64,000 bases of DNA from Nocardioides sp. Root240 (GTDB lineage Bacteria > Actinomycetota > Actinomycetes > Propionibacteriales > Nocardioidaceae). The translations under genes and the position numbers were made by a program. The stretch covers positions 140,859 through 204,858 of the forward strand of contig NZ_LMIT01000011.1 of NCBI RefSeq assembly GCF_001428825.1, read 5' to 3'. The notes beneath the pieces were generated by a model. The model saw only the letters and a program-made list of their open reading frames with translations, ran no database searches and was not told where the DNA came from. Of this stretch, positions 38,196-48,547 are shown one piece after another (position 1 is the stretch's first letter; every line of letters starts with the position of its first letter).

Positions 38196-38990
38196 TCAGA
38201 CCGGGTCGATGGTGAGGCTGTAGCCCCGCCCCCGGATCCGTCGTACGACGGCCACGGTGCCCAGGCGCGCACGGAGCCGGGTCACGTGCATCGCGATGGT
38301 GTTGCCGCCGGGACGACGGCCGTTGTCACCCCACAGCGCGTCGCCCAGCTCGTCGTCGGTCACCACGCCGGGCGAGTGCAGCATCAGGGTCCGCAGCAGC
38401 TCGAACTCCTTCAGCGGCAGGTCGGCGATCCGCTGGCCGTTCACCCGCACGGTGAAGGCCGTCGCGTCCAGCTCGATCGGGCCGACCTCGACCCGGGCGT
38501 GCTCGGACACCGAGCGCGGACCGTGGGAGATCAGCTCCCACAGGTGCTGCGGGGCGTAGGGCCGCAGCACCACCGCGGAGGCACCAGCGAGCATCAGCGA
38601 GCCCACCCCACTCCCCCGCCGCGTGGTCGCGGCAGCATCCGTGAGCTCGTCGAGGTCCTCGGTGCCCGCGATGACGTACGGCGCGCCGTGTCGCCGGATC
38701 AGGCCGACGAACTCCTCCGCGGGGATCCCGGGCGTGCCCGGGGCCACGACCACGGCGTGGGGATCGGTCCTGCCGAACTCCACCAGGCCGTCCAGCGTCG
38801 AGGCCACCCAGGTCACGTGGACACCGTGACCTGCCATGCCCTCGGCGAGCGCGCCCTCGTCCGGCTCGGGGTCGACCACGAGGAGCTGTGCTCCGGTGGC
38901 CTCCGTCCAGCGGTGGAGGTAGGCGCGCACGGATTGGCGACGGGCGTCCACGCGCCCGTCCCGCTTCGCCACGTCAGTCCCGATCAACAT
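38196..38990 (-). CDS. Orphan winged-helix regulator with degenerate receiver
   Basis: This 264-residue OmpR/PhoB-like protein has a receiver-like N-terminal half (LLVVDPEPDEGALAEGM) in which the usual phospho-acceptor strand reads VVVAPGTPG, so the aspartate is missing. The C-terminal winged helix is clear (LPLKEFELLRTLMLHSPGVV, then TIAMHVTRLRARLG and RIRGRGYSL). It starts at ATG 38990 and lies downstream of pstB on the same strand with a 34-nt gap, so read-through from the pst operon is possible. No histidine kinase is adjacent. A role in phosphate control is suggested only by position. Confidence 0.83.
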   Translation of the reverse strand: MLIGTDVAKRDGRVDARRQSVRAYLHRWTEATGAQLLVVDPEPDEGALAEGMAGHGVHVTWVASTLDGLVEFGRTDPHAVVVAPGTPGIPAEEFVGLIRRHGAPYVIAGTEDLDELTDAAATTRRGSGVGSLMLAGASAVVLRPYAPQHLWELISHGPRSVSEHARVEVGPIELDATAFTVRVNGQRIADLPLKEFELLRTLMLHSPGVVTDDELGDALWGDNGRRPGGNTIAMHVTRLRARLGTVAVVRRIRGRGYSLTIDPV

Positions 38991-39024
38991 CGGCGACCGC
39001 CCTCCCGAGAGAGCAGCACGCCGA

Positions 39025-39804
39025 TCAGCCGAAGCGACCGGAGATGTAGGCCTCGGTCGACGGGTCGTCCGGGTTGGCGAACATCTTCTTCGTCGGGTTG
39101 AACTCGACCAGGTGGCCGGGCTCGCCGGTCGCCTTGAGGTTGAAGAAGCCGGTGTCGTCGGAGACGCGCGCCGCCTGCTGCATGTTGTGCGTGACGATGA
39201 CGATCGTGAACTCGTCCTTGAGCTCGTGGATCAGGTCCTCGATCGCGGACGTCGAGATCGGGTCGAGCGCCGAGCACGGCTCGTCCATGAGCAGCACCTG
39301 CGGCTCGACGGCGATCGCGCGGGCGATGCACAGCCGCTGCTGCTGGCCACCGGAGAGGCCCATGCCCGGCTTGTTCAGGCGGTCCTTGACCTCGTTCCAG
39401 AGGTTGGCGCCGCGCAGCGACTTCTCGACGACGGCGTCGGCCTCGGACTTCTTCAGCTTGCCGGCGTTGAGCTTGAGGCCCGCGAGGACGTTGTCGTAGA
39501 TCGACATCGTCGGGAACGGGTTCGGGCGCTGGAAGACCATGCCGACCTGGCGTCGTACGGCGACCGGGTCGACGCCCGGGCCGTAGAGGTCCTGGCCGTC
39601 GACGACGATCTTGCCCTCGACGCGCGCCCCCGGGATGACCTCGTGCATCCGGTTGAGCGACCGGAGGAAGGTCGACTTGCCACACCCGGAGGGACCGATG
39701 AACGCCGTCACCGCACCCGCGCGGATGGACATGTTCACGCCCTGCACCGCGAGGAAGTCGCCGTAGTAGATGTTGACGTCGGAGACGTCGATGCTCTTTG
39801 ACAT
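39025..39804 (-). CDS. pstB: Phosphate ABC transporter ATPase PstB
   Basis: This 259-residue ATPase energises high-affinity phosphate import. It has the Walker A motif GPSGCGKST, the Q-loop in [12 protein letters not shown], the ABC signature LSGGQQQRL, Walker [14 protein letters not shown] and the H-loop THNM. The PNPFP segment is typical of PstB. ATG 39804 follows pstA by 11 nt. Last gene of pstSCAB; no phoU-type gene follows, but an orphan regulator does. Confidence 0.97.
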   Translation of the reverse strand: MSKSIDVSDVNIYYGDFLAVQGVNMSIRAGAVTAFIGPSGCGKSTFLRSLNRMHEVIPGARVEGKIVVDGQDLYGPGVDPVAVRRQVGMVFQRPNPFPTMSIYDNVLAGLKLNAGKLKKSEADAVVEKSLRGANLWNEVKDRLNKPGMGLSGGQQQRLCIARAIAVEPQVLLMDEPCSALDPISTSAIEDLIHELKDEFTIVIVTHNMQQAARVSDDTGFFNLKATGEPGHLVEFNPTKKMFANPDDPSTEAYISGRFG

Positions 39805-39815
39805 GGTGTTCCCTC

Positions 39816-40871
39816 TCAACCCTTCTTGGGGGCGAAGATCTTGCCGACGATGCGTGCCACGAGGTTGAGCACCATCACGATGATGATCAGGATGAAGGCG
39901 GCGCCCCACGCGATCGCCTCGGCGGGTGCGTCGCCCCGCAGGTTCTGTCCGTAGATGAGCACCGGGAGGGTGGTCATCGCGCCGTCGAACGGGTTCATGT
40001 TGGTGCGGTCGGTCGCGCCCGCGATCAGCAGGAGCGGCGCCGTCTCGCCGATGACGCGGGAGGTGGCGAGCGTGATGCCGGTGAGGATGCCGCCCAACGC
40101 CGTCGGGAGGACGATGCGGACGATGGTCTTCCACTTCGGCGTCCCCAGTGCGTACGCCGCCTCGCGGAGGTCGTCGGGGACGAGCATCAGCATCTCCTCG
40201 GTCGCGCGCACCACGATCGGGATCATCAGCAGCGACAGCGCCACCGACCCGCCGAACCCGGAGACGTACGCCGGACCGAAGACAAGCGTGAAGACCGCGA
40301 AGGCGAACAGGCCGGCGACGATCGAGGGGATGCCCGTCATCACGTCGACCAGGAAGGTGATGGCCTTGGCGAGCTTGTTCTTCTTGCCGTACTCGACCAG
40401 GTAGATCGCGGCCATCACGCCGACCGGCACCGAGATCACGGCGGCGCCGATGGTGATGATCAGCGTGCCGATGATGGCGTGGTAGATGCCGACCGGCTGG
40501 TCGACCTGCGTCTTGAAGAACGAGTAGCTGAGGAAGGTGCCGTCGATGCGGCCCGCACCCTTGGCGACCACGCGCCACAGCAGTGACACCAGCGGGACGA
40601 CGGCGACCAGGAAGGTCGCCCAGATCAGGCCGGTCATCATCCGGTCGGTCGCACCGCGGCGACCCTCGACGAAGACCGACCAGAGCGGCAGCACCACGAG
40701 GTGGGCGACAGCGGCGATGACCACGGCGGGCACCAGCCCCATGCCGAGGACCAGCAGCAGGAGCCCGAGGGCGACGGCGATGCCGGCGACGATCACCGGG
40801 GCGGTGCGCGGCAGGCGCGGGTGGACGAGCGGGATGTGCACCCGCTCCTGGACCTCTTGCACGGTCGTCAT
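39816..40871 (-). CDS. pstA: Phosphate ABC transporter permease PstA
   Basis: This 351-residue permease has an N-terminal pair of helices (residues about 24-65) before the usual six-helix core. The EAA-type cytoplasmic loop is [26 protein letters not shown], the contact site for PstB, and [11 protein letters not shown] is characteristic of PstA. ATG 40871 overlaps the pstC stop (ATGA), so the two permeases are translationally coupled. The extended N-terminus is common in actinobacterial PstA. Confidence 0.95.
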   Translation of the reverse strand: MTTVQEVQERVHIPLVHPRLPRTAPVIVAGIAVALGLLLLVLGMGLVPAVVIAAVAHLVVLPLWSVFVEGRRGATDRMMTGLIWATFLVAVVPLVSLLWRVVAKGAGRIDGTFLSYSFFKTQVDQPVGIYHAIIGTLIITIGAAVISVPVGVMAAIYLVEYGKKNKLAKAITFLVDVMTGIPSIVAGLFAFAVFTLVFGPAYVSGFGGSVALSLLMIPIVVRATEEMLMLVPDDLREAAYALGTPKWKTIVRIVLPTALGGILTGITLATSRVIGETAPLLLIAGATDRTNMNPFDGAMTTLPVLIYGQNLRGDAPAEAIAWGAAFILIIIVMVLNLVARIVGKIFAPKKG

Positions 40872-41836
40872 CGGGCCATCCGCCTCTCGCTGCGGCCGAT
40901 GACCCACCGGGCCGCGAAGTTCACCAGGAAGGTCAGCAGGAAGAGCACCAGACCGGTCGCCACGAGGACGTTGAGCAGGTCGGCGCTGCGCTCCTTGTAC
41001 TTGAGGGCGACGTTGGCCGCGATCGAGGTCGGGCTGGACTGCGCGATGATGTTCCACGACAGGTCGAAGCCGACCGAGAGCACCATGGTGACGGCCATCG
41101 TCTCGCCGAGCGCGCGACCCAGGCCGAGCATGACCGCCGAGACCATGCCCGAGCGGGAGTACGGGAAGACCGTCATCCGGATCATCTCCCAGCGGGTCGC
41201 GCCGAGGGCCAACGCGGCCTCCTCGTGCAGGCGCGGCGTGCGGGAGAAGACCTCGCGGGTGATCGCGGTGATGATCGGCAGGATCATGATGGCGAGCACG
41301 ATGCCGGCCGTCAGGACCGTGCGTCCGGCCGTGCTCGGCTCGCCGAACAGGGCGCCGAGGATCGGCCAGCCGCCGAAGGTGGCGTGCAGCCAGTCGTGCA
41401 TCGGCACGAGCTTCTTGGCGAGGAAGAACGCACCCCAGAGTCCGTAGACGACCGACGGCACGGCAGCGAGCAGGTCGATGACGAACGCGACCGGCGCGGA
41501 GAGCCACTTCGGCGCGTAGTGGCTGATCACCAGCGCGATGCCGAAGGCGAGCGGCACGGCGATGATCAGCGCGATGATCGACGCGGTGAACGTGCCGACG
41601 AGCAGCGGGAAGACGTAGCCCAGGAAGCTCTCGGCGTGCGGCCCGTAGACCCCGGCCGGCTTGCTGAAGCCCGTCGCGCCCTTGGCGAGCAGGAAGATGA
41701 AGACGCCGGCGAGGGCGGCGAGGATCGTCAGTCCGGCGGCGAGGGCCGCTCCGGAGAAGATGCGGTCGCCGATCCCACCGCGGACGCTCGCCCAGTCGGC
41801 GGGCTGGTCCTCGATCTCGGCGGTCGGGGCTGTCAC
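40868..41836 (-). CDS. pstC: Phosphate ABC transporter permease PstC
   Basis: This 322-residue permease partners PstA. It has a first membrane helix at residues about 28-52, the family segment [14 protein letters not shown], and the EAA-type loop [25 protein letters not shown] 41836 lies 94 bp after the pstS stop; that gap holds a strong hairpin. Overlap with pstA ensures equal synthesis of the two permeases. Confidence 0.95.
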   Translation of the reverse strand: MTAPTAEIEDQPADWASVRGGIGDRIFSGAALAAGLTILAALAGVFIFLLAKGATGFSKPAGVYGPHAESFLGYVFPLLVGTFTASIIALIIAVPLAFGIALVISHYAPKWLSAPVAFVIDLLAAVPSVVYGLWGAFFLAKKLVPMHDWLHATFGGWPILGALFGEPSTAGRTVLTAGIVLAIMILPIITAITREVFSRTPRLHEEAALALGATRWEMIRMTVFPYSRSGMVSAVMLGLGRALGETMAVTMVLSVGFDLSWNIIAQSSPTSIAANVALKYKERSADLLNVLVATGLVLFLLTFLVNFAARWVIGRSERRMAR

Positions 41837-41885
41837 TGGTTCACCTCGTGCTCGGGTGCTGGGAGGTTCGGGGGGAACGACGAGT

Positions 41886-41924
41886 GGAGGGGTGAGGACG
41901 GGGATCGCCCGTCCTCACCCCTCC
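41886..41924 (-). terminator. pstS-pstC intercistronic hairpin
   Basis: A perfect 17-bp stem (GGAGGGGTGAGGACGGG and its complement) with a 5-nt loop starts 6 bp after the pstS stop. It has no T-tract. It probably acts as a partial terminator or 3'-end stabiliser, so that PstS, needed in excess, is made more than PstCAB. Confidence 0.75.
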
Positions 41925-41930
41925 GTCACG

Positions 41931-43028
41931 TCACTTGCTGCTGATCTTCGCGACGATGTCCTGGGCCTGCTTGGCCGTGGTCGCGGCGAGCTTCGCGGAG
42001 CCGGCGTTGTCGGCGGCGTCCTGCTGCCCCTCGTCGGAGACGATGTACTCGAGGTAGCCCTTGACGTTGGCGGCCTCGGTCGCGTCGTCGTAGGTCTCGC
42101 ACGCGATCAGGTAGGACAGCAGGATGACCGGGTAGGCGCCGGCCTCCGTGGTGGTGCGGTCCACGTCGACGGCGATGTCGGTGGCGTCGCGGCCCTCGAC
42201 GACCGGGGAGACCTCGACGGTCTTCGCGGCACCCTCGGGCGACGGCGCGACGTAGGCGTCGCCGACCTTGACCGAGACGTGCGAAAGGTCGCCGGCCTGG
42301 CTGGCGTCGGCGTAGCCGATGGCACCCTCGACGTCACCGATCTGCTTGACGACACCCGAGGTGCCCTCGGCGGAGAGGCCGCCGGAGACCGGGAACGCGT
42401 CCTCCGCCTCGTACTTCCAGTCGCCGGGGGCGACCTTGCCGAGGTAGTCGGTGAAGTTCTTGGTGGTGCCCGAGTCGTCGGAGCGGTGCACCGGCGAGAT
42501 CTTGGTGGCGGGCAGCTCGACGCCGTCGTTCTGCGCGGCGATGGCCTGGTCGTTCCACGTGGTGATCTTGCCGGCGAAGATCTTCGCGATCGTCGCGGCG
42601 TCGAGCTTGAGCTCGTCGACACCCGGGAGGTTGTAGGCGATGGCGATCGAGGAGATGTACGCGGGGACCTCGACGATGGTGCCGCCGCAGCGCTCCTTGG
42701 CCTTCGTGAGGTCCTCGTCCTTGATGTAGGAGTCGGAACCGGCGAAGGACAGCGCCTTGCTGATGAACTGGCTGCGACCGTCGGTCGAGCCGAGCAGCGC
42801 GTAGTTGACGACCAGGTTGCCGCCGTTGGCGCCCTGGAAGGAGGCCTTCCAGGCGTCCTGGGCCTTCTCCTGGGACGTCGCGCCGCCACCGTTGAGCTCG
42901 CCGCTGAGGCCGCCGTCGGTGGAGTCGGTGTCGTTGCCGGACTCGTTGGAGGCGCCACAGGCGCTCATCAGCAGGGCGAGGGCGGCGACGCCGGGAACCG
43001 CGGCGTTGCGGAGGGACTTGAGCTTCAA
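41931..43028 (-). CDS. pstS: Phosphate-binding lipoprotein PstS
   Basis: This 365-residue extracytoplasmic lipoprotein captures phosphate. The signal peptide ends in the lipobox LMSAC (Cys near residue 24), followed by a flexible Ser/Asp-rich linker. The phosphate-binding elements include GGATSQ near residue 50, SDDSGTTKNFTDYL, and SAEGTSGVVKQIGDVEGAIGY. The start is TTG 43028, preceded by AGAGGCAAG. A PHO box lies about 110 bp upstream. First gene of pstSCAB. Confidence 0.96.
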   Translation of the reverse strand: MKLKSLRNAAVPGVAALALLMSACGASNESGNDTDSTDGGLSGELNGGGATSQEKAQDAWKASFQGANGGNLVVNYALLGSTDGRSQFISKALSFAGSDSYIKDEDLTKAKERCGGTIVEVPAYISSIAIAYNLPGVDELKLDAATIAKIFAGKITTWNDQAIAAQNDGVELPATKISPVHRSDDSGTTKNFTDYLGKVAPGDWKYEAEDAFPVSGGLSAEGTSGVVKQIGDVEGAIGYADASQAGDLSHVSVKVGDAYVAPSPEGAAKTVEVSPVVEGRDATDIAVDVDRTTTEAGAYPVILLSYLIACETYDDATEAANVKGYLEYIVSDEGQQDAADNAGSAKLAATTAKQAQDIVAKISSK

Positions 43029-43135
43029 GGAACTTGCCTCTCAGAGGTGAGGGGCGCTCTTGCACGCTCTGCCCCTCGATTCGTACTGGACTCTGGCGAA
43101 GTTAGGCAGCGTCGGTAACGCAAATGGCCAGCAGA

Positions 43136-43153
43136 CCTGAACGAACGGTGAAC
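43136..43153 (-). promoter_or_regulatory. PHO box upstream of pstS
   Basis: Read on the minus strand, GTTCACC, a 4-nt spacer GTTC, and GTTCAGG form an 11-nt-period direct repeat matching the PhoP operator. The distance to the pstS start leaves a leader of roughly 80-100 nt. GTTACC (43119-43114) is a weak -10 candidate. This predicts strong induction on phosphate starvation. Confidence 0.82.
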
Positions 43154-43221
43154 AGTGGCGGTCCGAGTGGCGGCGGACCGTGTCCCCGGTTACATCCTCG
43201 GCCGCGCGTTGCCCGATCCGG

Positions 43222-44097
43222 TCACAGGGCGGTCGCGCGCGGGCGGTGCCGCTCGACGGCGACGACGGCTCCCTTGCGCACGTGGAGCACCAGCATCTCG
43301 GCCGGCTGGAGGCCGGACTCGTCGTCCGGCAGGTCGAGCCCCGCGGCGTCGTACACGAGCGGGAGGACCGGACGGTGGGTGCACAGCACGCTGCCGACAT
43401 CGGCCGCCAGCAGCTCCTCCACCACCTTGGCCACCGTCTTCGCGGTCGCTCGCTCCTCGCTCAGCCGCGGCCGCAGGTCGAGGTCGAGGCCGGCTGTCTC
43501 GGCGTAGGGGCGCACGGTCTGCACGCAGCGGGTGCTGGTCGACGTGGTCACCCGGGTCACGTCGTACGCCGCCAGCAGGGGCACCAGTCGGTCGGACTCG
43601 TGCTCGCCGGCGCGCAGCAGCGGGCGGGCCGCGTCGTCACCGCGCCATGTCTTGCGCGAGCGGGCCTGGCCGTGGCGCAGCACCACCACGGCGCGGGTGC
43701 GGCGTCGTACCTTCAGCGCGGCGGCCAGCGTGTCGCGGTCGTGGTCGTAGCTGAGCCGCTCGACGGCCTCGCCGACGGGCACCCAGGCGACGCCGTCGAT
43801 CTCGTCGTTGGGGCGGTAGGCCGTCACGTCGTCGTCGCCGACCACGCGCCCGGTCCAGTAGTGGACGGTCTTCGTCCGACGTGCGACCGGGTAGCGCTGC
43901 GACGGCAGCGGCGGGCCCAGGCGCACGTGCAGGCCCGTCTCCTCGGCCACCTCGCGGACCGCCGCGGCCACCGCGTGCTCGCCACGGTCGAGCTTGCCCT
44001 TGGGGAACGACCAGTCGTCGTACTTCGGGCGGTGCACGAGGAGGACCTCACGACCGGGACGGAATGCGACCACGCCGGCGGCGAGAATGTCGGGCAC
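43222..44097 (-). CDS. Two-domain Nudix/histidine-phosphatase (MutT1-like)
   Basis: This 291-residue protein fuses a Nudix hydrolase to a histidine phosphatase domain, as in mycobacterial MutT1, which cleans up 8-oxo-GTP and dinucleoside polyphosphates. The Nudix box is GKLDRGEHAVAAAVREVAEE with ETGL following. The phosphatase domain begins VLRHGQARSRKTW and keeps a late CTHRPVLPL. GTG 44097 is preceded by CCCTAGG and lies 50 bp from a divergent gene. It follows upstream of the pst operon on the same strand without evident coupling. Confidence 0.9.
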   Translation of the reverse strand: MPDILAAGVVAFRPGREVLLVHRPKYDDWSFPKGKLDRGEHAVAAAVREVAEETGLHVRLGPPLPSQRYPVARRTKTVHYWTGRVVGDDDVTAYRPNDEIDGVAWVPVGEAVERLSYDHDRDTLAAALKVRRRTRAVVVLRHGQARSRKTWRGDDAARPLLRAGEHESDRLVPLLAAYDVTRVTTSTSTRCVQTVRPYAETAGLDLDLRPRLSEERATAKTVAKVVEELLAADVGSVLCTHRPVLPLVYDAAGLDLPDDESGLQPAEMLVLHVRKGAVVAVERHRPRATAL

Positions 44098-44147
44098 GGG
44101 CCTAGGGTAATGACTCCGTCCCGCAGCGCTGCCCAGGAGAACCGCCC

Positions 44148-45218
44148 GTGCGTCGAGTCGTCCCGTCGTGGTCCCGCCGGCGCTGGATCGCGGTCGGCGC
44201 CGCAGTGACCGTTCTCGTCGGCGCACTCGTCGTCGTGTGGGTGGTCCGGGACGACGACCGGACCCGCCTCGACCGCGCACTCACCCTCGCCCCGGAGTCG
44301 ACGGCGCGCTACAGCTGGACCGACTGGGCCGGCGTGCGCGAGGACCTGGGTGCCGACCTGTCCGCGTCGTCGGCGGGTGACGAGGTCGCGGACTTCCTGC
44401 TCCAGGCCTACGACCACGACCTCTCCGGCACCACCGCCCTCGACGAGTCCGCGCCCGTGATCCAGGACCGGCTCGGCTTCTCCCCCGCGACGATCGACTG
44501 GGAGCTCTTCGCGCAGGGCGAGCAGGGCGCGATCGTGATCATGGGCCTCCCCGACGGGTACGACGTCGAGGGCCTCCGCGACCGGCTGCGGGCCGCGGGC
44601 TTCGAGGAGCCCGACAAGGCTGGCGGCGTGTGGTTCGGCGGCGCCGACCTGATCTCGAAGCTGGGCGAGAACGTCAGCCCCGAGCTCGGCGCGCTGATGA
44701 TCGACCAGGACGCCCACGTGCTCTACGGCAGCGACGACGTCGCCTACCTCGAGGAGCGCGCGGACACCGCGCGCGGCGACCGGGACGACGCGGTGTCCGG
44801 TGCGGCCGGCGCGATCGGCTCGGCGCTGAGCGGCGTCGTCTACACCGGCGACCACGCCTGCACCGAGCTGTCGATGATCGAGGCCGACCCCGCCGACCGG
44901 ACCCGCGCCGACGAGCTGGTCCGGGATGCCGGCGGGGTGCACCCGCTGACCGGGTTCGCGATGGGGGTGCGGCCCGGCGGCGTCGTACGGGTGGCGATGG
45001 AGCTGGACACCGACGAACAGGCCCGCGCGGACGCCGACAGCCGGTCCCAGCTCGCGGCCGGACCGGCGCCCGGCCAGGGCGGCACCTTCCCCGAGCGGTT
45101 CACCCTCGGGAAGGTGGTCGCCGACGGGACCCTGCTCACCCTGGACCTGACGCCGGTCGACGGCACCGCGGTGCTGTCGGACCTCAGCGACGGGCCGGTG
45201 CTCTTCGCCTCCTGCTAG
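44148..45218 (+). CDS. Membrane-anchored protein of unknown function
   Basis: This 356-residue protein has an N-terminal anchor (WIAVGAAVTVLVGALVVVWV, residues about 13-32) after basic residues, so the rest should be outside the membrane. The exported part repeats short alpha/beta stretches such as DWAGVREDLGADL and IVIMGLPDGYDVEGLRDRL, with paired cysteines late in the chain. I recognise no family or catalytic motif. GTG 44148 is divergent from mutT1; CATTACCCT in the gap may hold promoters. It is convergent with copA, 13 bp from its stop. Confidence 0.8.
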   Translation: MRRVVPSWSRRRWIAVGAAVTVLVGALVVVWVVRDDDRTRLDRALTLAPESTARYSWTDWAGVREDLGADLSASSAGDEVADFLLQAYDHDLSGTTALDESAPVIQDRLGFSPATIDWELFAQGEQGAIVIMGLPDGYDVEGLRDRLRAAGFEEPDKAGGVWFGGADLISKLGENVSPELGALMIDQDAHVLYGSDDVAYLEERADTARGDRDDAVSGAAGAIGSALSGVVYTGDHACTELSMIEADPADRTRADELVRDAGGVHPLTGFAMGVRPGGVVRVAMELDTDEQARADADSRSQLAAGPAPGQGGTFPERFTLGKVVADGTLLTLDLTPVDGTAVLSDLSDGPVLFASC

Positions 45219-45231
45219 CCGCCAGAGCCCG

Positions 45232-47472
45232 TCAGCGGAAGCGGCGCAGCCGGAGGCTGTTGCTGACCACGAACACGCTGGAGAAGGCCATCGCGGCCCC
45301 GGCCAGCATCGGGTTGAGCAGGCCGGCGGCGGCGAGCGGCAGGGCGGCGACGTTGTAGGCGAAGGCCCAGAACAGGTTGCCCTTGATCGTCGCCAGGGTC
45401 CGCCGCGAGAGCCGGATCGCGTCGACCGCGACCTGCAGGTCGCCGCGCACGAGGGTCAGGTCGCTGGCCTCGATCGCCACGTCGGTGCCGGTGCCCATCG
45501 CGAGGCCGAGGTCGGCCTTCGCCAGCGCGGCCGCGTCGTTGACGCCGTCGCCGGCCATCGCGACCACCTTGCCCTCGCCCTGCAGCCGCGCCACGACGTC
45601 GACCTTGTCGGCCGGGAGCACGTCGGCGATGACGTCCTCGTCCGCGATGCCCACCTCGGCGGCGACCGTCCGTGCCACCACCGCGTTGTCCCCGGTGAGC
45701 AGCACCGGCCGGAGCCCGAGGGCACGCAGCTGCGCGATGGCGGCGGCCGAGGTCGGCTTGACCGCGTCGGCGACCACCACGATCCCGCGGGCCCGGCCGT
45801 CCCAGCCGACCGCGACGGCCGTGCCGCCGGTGCGCTGGGCCTCGGCGAACGCCTCCTGCAGCGCGGGCGTCAGGTGCTGCGACCACTCGGCCAGCAGCTG
45901 GGGGCGACCGACGAGCACGGCGTGGCTCGCCTCGCCGTCGACCAGCACGCCCTGGACGCCGAGGCCCTCGACGTTGGCGAAGTCCTCGACCGTCGGCAGC
46001 CCGCCCTGCTCGCGGGCCGCGGTGGCGATCGCCCGGGCGATCGGGTGCTCGGACGCGTCCTCGAGCGCCCCGGCGTACCGGAGCACCTGGTCGGCGTCCT
46101 CGCCGTCGTCGGCGACCACGTCGCGCAGGGCCATCCGGCCGGTGGTGACCGTGCCGGTCTTGTCGAGCACGATCGTGTCGACCGTGCGGGTCGACTCGAG
46201 CACCTCGGGCCCCTTGATCAGGATGCCGAGCTGGGCGCCGCGGCCCGTCCCGACCATCAACGCGGTCGGCGTGGCCAGACCCAGTGCGCAGGGGCAGGCG
46301 ATGATCAGGACGGCGACCGCCGCCGTGAACGCCGCACCCGCACCGTTGCCGGTACCGAGCCAGAACCCGAGGGTGCCGGCCGCGAGCAGGAGCACGATCG
46401 GCACGAAGATGCCGGAGATCCGGTCGGCCAGGCGCTGGACCTGGGCCTTGCCGTTCTGCGCGTCCTCGACGAGCCGCGCCATCTGGGCGAGCTGGGTGTC
46501 GCCGCCGACCCGGGTGGCCCGGACGACGAGCCGCCCGCCGGCGTTGACGCAACCGCCGACGACCGCGTCGCCGGCGGCGACCTCCACCGGGACGGACTCA
46601 CCGGTGAGCATCGAGACGTCGACCGCGGAGCTGCCGCTCTCGACGATCCCGTCGGTCGCCACCTTCTCCCCCGGCCGTACGACGAACAGGTCGTCCGCCT
46701 TCAGCTCACCGATGGGCACCAGCACCTCGGAGACGCCGTCGGGCCCGAGGACCGCGGCCTCCTTGGCGCCGAGCTCCAGCAGGGCCTTGAGCGCAGCCCC
46801 GGCCCGACGCTTCGAGCGGACCTCGAAGTAGCGTCCGGCGAGGATGAACGTGGTGACGCCGGCCGCGGCCTCGAGGTAGATGTTGCCGCTGCCGTCGCTG
46901 CGCTCGATGGTCAGCTCGAACGGGTGCTTCATGCCGGTCATGCCGGCCGTGCCCCAGAACAGCGCGTAGAGCGACCAGCCCAGCGCGGCCAGGGTGCCCA
47001 GCGAGATCAGCGTGTCCATCGTGGAGGTGCCGTGGCGCAGGTTGGTCCACGCGGCGCGGTGGAAGGGCCAGGACCCCCACACGACGACCGGCGCGGCCAG
47101 GGTCAGCGACAGCCACTGCCAGTTGTCGAACTGCAGTGCCGGCACCATCGCCATGGCGACCACGGGGACCGTGAGCACCGCCGAGACCAGCAGCCGCTGG
47201 CGCAGCGGGGCCGACGGGTCGGGCTCCTCGACCCCGACTCCGTCGGACGCGGCGGCCGGCGGACGGGGCAGTGTGGCGCCGTACCCGGCCTGCTCGACGG
47301 CGGAGACCAGGTCCTCCGGGCGGATCGTGTCGTCGTAGGACACCTTGGCCTTCTCGGTCGCGTAGTTGACCGTGGCCGTGACGCCCTCGAGCTTGTTGAG
47401 CTTGCGCTCGATCCGGTTGGCGCAGGACGCGCAGGTCATGCCCGTCAGCACCAGCTCGACGTCAGTGGTCAT
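45232..47472 (-). CDS. copA: Copper-exporting P1B-type ATPase
   Basis: This 746-residue pump moves Cu(I) out of the cytoplasm. It has one N-terminal heavy-metal domain with GMTCASC (near residue 11), the membrane metal site CPC in IIACPCALG, the phosphorylation site DKTGTVTT, the SEHPIARAI element, and [10 protein letters not shown]. About eight membrane helices are visible. ATG 47472 lies inside the 3' end of the upstream gene (11-nt overlap in another frame). Last gene of a csoR-copZ-anchored protein-copA cluster, so CsoR control is expected. Confidence 0.96.
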   Translation of the reverse strand: MTTDVELVLTGMTCASCANRIERKLNKLEGVTATVNYATEKAKVSYDDTIRPEDLVSAVEQAGYGATLPRPPAAASDGVGVEEPDPSAPLRQRLLVSAVLTVPVVAMAMVPALQFDNWQWLSLTLAAPVVVWGSWPFHRAAWTNLRHGTSTMDTLISLGTLAALGWSLYALFWGTAGMTGMKHPFELTIERSDGSGNIYLEAAAGVTTFILAGRYFEVRSKRRAGAALKALLELGAKEAAVLGPDGVSEVLVPIGELKADDLFVVRPGEKVATDGIVESGSSAVDVSMLTGESVPVEVAAGDAVVGGCVNAGGRLVVRATRVGGDTQLAQMARLVEDAQNGKAQVQRLADRISGIFVPIVLLLAAGTLGFWLGTGNGAGAAFTAAVAVLIIACPCALGLATPTALMVGTGRGAQLGILIKGPEVLESTRTVDTIVLDKTGTVTTGRMALRDVVADDGEDADQVLRYAGALEDASEHPIARAIATAAREQGGLPTVEDFANVEGLGVQGVLVDGEASHAVLVGRPQLLAEWSQHLTPALQEAFAEAQRTGGTAVAVGWDGRARGIVVVADAVKPTSAAAIAQLRALGLRPVLLTGDNAVVARTVAAEVGIADEDVIADVLPADKVDVVARLQGEGKVVAMAGDGVNDAAALAKADLGLAMGTGTDVAIEASDLTLVRGDLQVAVDAIRLSRRTLATIKGNLFWAFAYNVAALPLAAAGLLNPMLAGAAMAFSSVFVVSNSLRLRRFR

Positions 47473-48316
47473 GTCCTTCGCCTTCCTGCTCGGTGGTCTC
47501 TTCGGTGGGTACGTCGGCGGACTCGCCCTGCTCGACCATGAACGCGGCCGTGCGGACCACGCCGTCGTGCTGGAAGTCCAGCCACAGGCCGTAGGTGCCC
47601 GCCTCGGGCAGCTCGACGTGGAAGCCGACCTCGGGACCGGGCTCGCCGTCCTCCGGGTGGGCGTGGACGTACTCGAGGCTGCCGGCGCGGATCGCGACCA
47701 GGTGGCCGTAGGCGCCGAGGTAGGGCTCGAGGTCGGTGACCTCCTCGCCGTCCCTGGTGACATGGAAGGTCGCCATGTCGTCGGTGCGCTCGAGGTGGAC
47801 CTCGTAGCCGCCCGGCAGCACGGCGGTGTCGTTGACCGCACGCAGCTCGGTCGGCCGGCCGGTGCCGACCTCGATGTCGGCCTCCAGCACCTGCGCCTTC
47901 CCGCCGGTGGGCAGGAAGTCGGCGTACAGGCGCCAGTCGCCGTCGGTCAGGTCGACCGGGACCTGCCATTGGCCGGTCTGCGTGTCGAGCGTGGGGTGCA
48001 CGTGGTGGTAGCCGACCAGGTCGCGGCGGACCGCGATCAGGTGGAGCTGCTTCTCGTGCTGGACGTCGTAGGCGGTCACCGGCTCACCGGATCCGTCGCG
48101 GATGGTGAACAGCAGGCGCTGGCTCCCGGCGTCGTACCGGGTCCGGGCGAGGTCGAGCTCGAGCCCGCTCGCCGGGGTGACCGAGAGCCGGTCGTCGTGA
48201 CCGTGCTCCTCGGTGTCGGCGTCTAGGGGTCCGACCGCCCTGCCGATGCCGAACGACGCCGCGAAGACGACGGCGACCGCCACGGCGAAGCCGGCGACCC
48301 TCTGCCAGGTGCTCAT
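47462..48316 (-). CDS. Membrane-anchored, His-rich copper-cluster protein
   Basis: This 284-residue protein has an N-terminal anchor ([19 protein letters not shown]) and an exported beta-rich body. Histidine-rich spots are EEHGHDD just after the anchor, [18 protein letters not shown] and the C-terminal GEGHDH. These and its place between copZ and copA suggest periplasmic-side copper binding or hand-over. I know similar hypothetical proteins in actinobacterial copper clusters but no proven function. ATG 48316 overlaps the copZ stop by one nucleotide (TGATG), and its 3' end overlaps copA. Confidence 0.83.
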   Translation of the reverse strand: MSTWQRVAGFAVAVAVVFAASFGIGRAVGPLDADTEEHGHDDRLSVTPASGLELDLARTRYDAGSQRLLFTIRDGSGEPVTAYDVQHEKQLHLIAVRRDLVGYHHVHPTLDTQTGQWQVPVDLTDGDWRLYADFLPTGGKAQVLEADIEVGTGRPTELRAVNDTAVLPGGYEVHLERTDDMATFHVTRDGEEVTDLEPYLGAYGHLVAIRAGSLEYVHAHPEDGEPGPEVGFHVELPEAGTYGLWLDFQHDGVVRTAAFMVEQGESADVPTEETTEQEGEGHDH

Positions 48317-48522
48317 CAGGCGAGGGCGTAACCGGCCTCGGCCACGGCGGCCTCGACGGCCTCCCGCGCGACGGGCTCGGCACTGGTGATGACGACGGCG
48401 CCGGAGGCCAGGTCGACCGCGACGTCCTCGACGCCGGGGATCTCCTGCACCTCCTCGGTGACGGAGGCGACGCAGTGGCCGCAGGTCATGCCGGTGACGG
48501 TGAAGGTCTGGGAGGTGCTCAT
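48316..48522 (-). CDS. copZ: Copper chaperone CopZ
   Basis: This 68-residue ferredoxin-like metallochaperone has the Cu(I) motif GMTCGHC (residues 11-17) and delivers copper to CopA in the cytoplasm. ATG 48522 is preceded by GAGGAGACCCGAC, a good ribosome site. It lies 25 nt after csoR on the same strand and overlaps the next gene by one nucleotide, so the copper cluster is a single unit. Confidence 0.95.
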   Translation of the reverse strand: MSTSQTFTVTGMTCGHCVASVTEEVQEIPGVEDVAVDLASGAVVITSAEPVAREAVEAAVAEAGYALA

Positions 48523-48547
48523 GTCGGGTCTCCTCGGGGGACGGGGT

